From NCBI GenBank assembly GCA_017472115.1, contig JAFUQW010000038.1:1-5931 (forward strand): a DNA stretch of 5,931 nt. Direction: 5' to 3'. Position 1 is the first letter of the stretch; each line of letters starts with the position of its first letter. A program made the translations under genes and the position numbers. Shown here in pieces: positions 5,242 to 5,931 of the stretch. Source of the DNA: Bacteroidales bacterium (GTDB lineage: Bacteria > Bacteroidota > Bacteroidia > Bacteroidales > UBA932). The notes beneath the pieces are model-generated. The model was not told where the DNA came from and did no database searches. It saw only the letters and a program-made list of their open reading frames with translations.

Positions 5242-5558
5242 ATCTCCATCCGTTCTAGTATTTCTCTTCCGGTCCATTCCTTCATCAATACTCCCTGCTC
5301 GGTGAATGCGTATGGTAGAGATGAAGAATGTTTAAGCAAATTGAACCGGTCACAATTTGTGACCAGTTCTGAAAATTCATGCTCATTCAGTCTGAACATG
5401 AATGCGTCGGGAAATCTTTCCTGATTCCTTTTTACTTGTTGGTTGAGAGTTTTTGTCTCAATCTGATATAGTTCAGCCAGATCTCTATCGATCATAACAT
5501 GAATACCTCTGATAAGCAAAATGCGATTTTCGATTTTATTGTTCAATTCTATGTCCAT
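5238..5558 (-). pseudogene. ORF6N-domain protein, 3'-truncated
   Basis: 106 residues from the ATG at 5558. The frame stays open upstream to ATGs at 5603 and 5627, but the domain starts just after the chosen Met. The ORF6N signature is clear: ENRILLIRGIHVMIDRDLAELYQIETKTLNQQVKRN-type text across about residues 10-47, then ERFPDAFMFRL, then ELVTNCDRF and LPYAFTEQGV near residue 90. ORF6N is the N-terminal domain of phage antirepressor-like proteins, common in several copies in Bacteroidota genomes. Full proteins continue after FTEQGV with an AML...-type helix and a further tail. Here the frame switches to LMKEWTGREILERMEI and stops beside the ahcY terminator. This suggests the 3' end was lost by deletion or rearrangement. 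The N-terminal domain might still be made. No matching promoter box was found upstream. Confidence 0.7.
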
Positions 5559-5785
5559 GATTTTTAATGATTGTCTGGTGCAATGTTTTGTATTTAAATA
5601 CATAATTTTTGACTTCAAACATCGCAATGCCTGATGCTTTCCCTATCAAATACGCTCTATCGATTTTATATGTCCAAAGTTCCATAAATATTAATCACAA
5701 TTCAAAAAATTGTGACGAAATCCCCCTGTAACTCCGAATGTTTTTCTCTTTTTTATATGTTTTAAACAAATTTTATAGAGGCTAA
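5559..5785. other. AT-rich non-coding region upstream of the ORF6N fragment
   Basis: No convincing gene. It contains a perfect 14-bp palindrome TGTATTTAAATACA (5589-5602). It also has a hairpin TCACAATT-caaaa-AATTGTGA (5695-5715), whose octamer recurs inside the ORF6N gene at 5350-5357. T-rich runs around 5740-5756 follow. The base composition is markedly more AT-rich than the gene-bearing part of the window. Confidence 0.5.
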
Positions 5786-5931
5786 AATTTAGGTAATGAT
5801 ATATCTGTTTGCACTTCAGAAATCATCCATTCACTGTCATGCTGAACGAAGTGAAGCATCTTTACAATAAAGATTCTTCGCTGACGCTCAGAATGACAGT
5901 TAGTGTAATCATTTATATCGTTACCAAAATT
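5786..5931. mobile_element. MITE-like imperfect palindrome (cut by window edge)
   Basis: Terminal inverted repeats AATTTAGGTAATGATATA (5786-5803) and TATATCGTTACCAAAATT (5914-5931) match at 16 of 18 positions. Inside is a long hairpin with arms 5833-5863 and 5869-5900 (31 and 32 nt) around a 5-nt loop. Its arms begin ACTGTCATGCTGAACGAAG and end GCTCAGAATGACAGT, a type of dispersed intergenic palindrome I recall from many bacterial genomes. The left side has about 17 nt with no partner on the right. There is no coding capacity. The right border may lie beyond the window, so target-site duplications cannot be checked. It could be a MITE moved by a transposase elsewhere, or a REP-like repeat. 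Confidence 0.6.

Noticed and set aside
5120..5305. Plus-strand 61-codon ORF across the ahcY end and terminator
   Set aside because: It is a shifted frame of the ahcY end running through the terminator hairpin; no domain or start signal.
5559..5627. Upstream ATGs extending the ORF6N fragment
   Set aside because: The added 23 residues lie in AT-rich palindromic DNA and precede the normal domain start, so the Met at 5558 is preferred.

Overview
The window looks like chromosomal DNA from a Bacteroidota bacterium, probably of the order Bacteroidales. Six places upstream of genes carry the -7 promoter box TAnnTTTG that is typical of this phylum, and for the tRNA gene it sits at the canonical 19 bp from a TTTG -33 box. 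Starts generally lack a Shine-Dalgarno sequence and are preceded by A/T-rich DNA. The proteins (a secreted PAP2 phosphatase with a barrel-like tail, ComF, a FabG ending in CGGM, an ORF6N fragment) fit the same group. I cannot name the genus.

Layout from left to right. Positions 7-350 (minus strand) hold a tRNA-Leu(UAA) gene split by a 258-nt group I intron after the first anticodon base; this is the most unusual item here. Next, on the minus strand, is a secreted PAP2-type phosphatase with a C-terminal beta-barrel-like half (403-1563). Divergent from it is a short plus-strand gene (1621-1872) resembling a piece of a GT4-family glycosyltransferase; its end overlaps the convergent comF gene (1844-2635, minus). 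A structured 284-bp gap (2636-2919) follows, with a long inverted repeat and a likely terminator. Then come fabG (2920-3666, minus) and, divergently, a short-form S-adenosylhomocysteine hydrolase gene, ahcY (3921-5174, plus). The ahcY promoter region has three GGYCAAA motifs spaced exactly 20 bp apart. A strong terminator hairpin closes ahcY. Beyond it is a truncated ORF6N-domain gene (5238-5558, minus), then AT-rich DNA that ends in a 146-bp imperfect palindrome resembling a MITE (5786-5931), cut by the window edge.

The genes do not form one pathway. They are housekeeping functions in single-gene units: translation, fatty-acid synthesis, SAH recycling, a ComF phosphoribosyltransferase-like protein and envelope phosphatase. 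The accessory material is concentrated in the tRNA intron and at the right end, where the truncated phage-type gene and palindromic repeat suggest a turnover zone. I see no defence system, CRISPR array, integrase or transposase.
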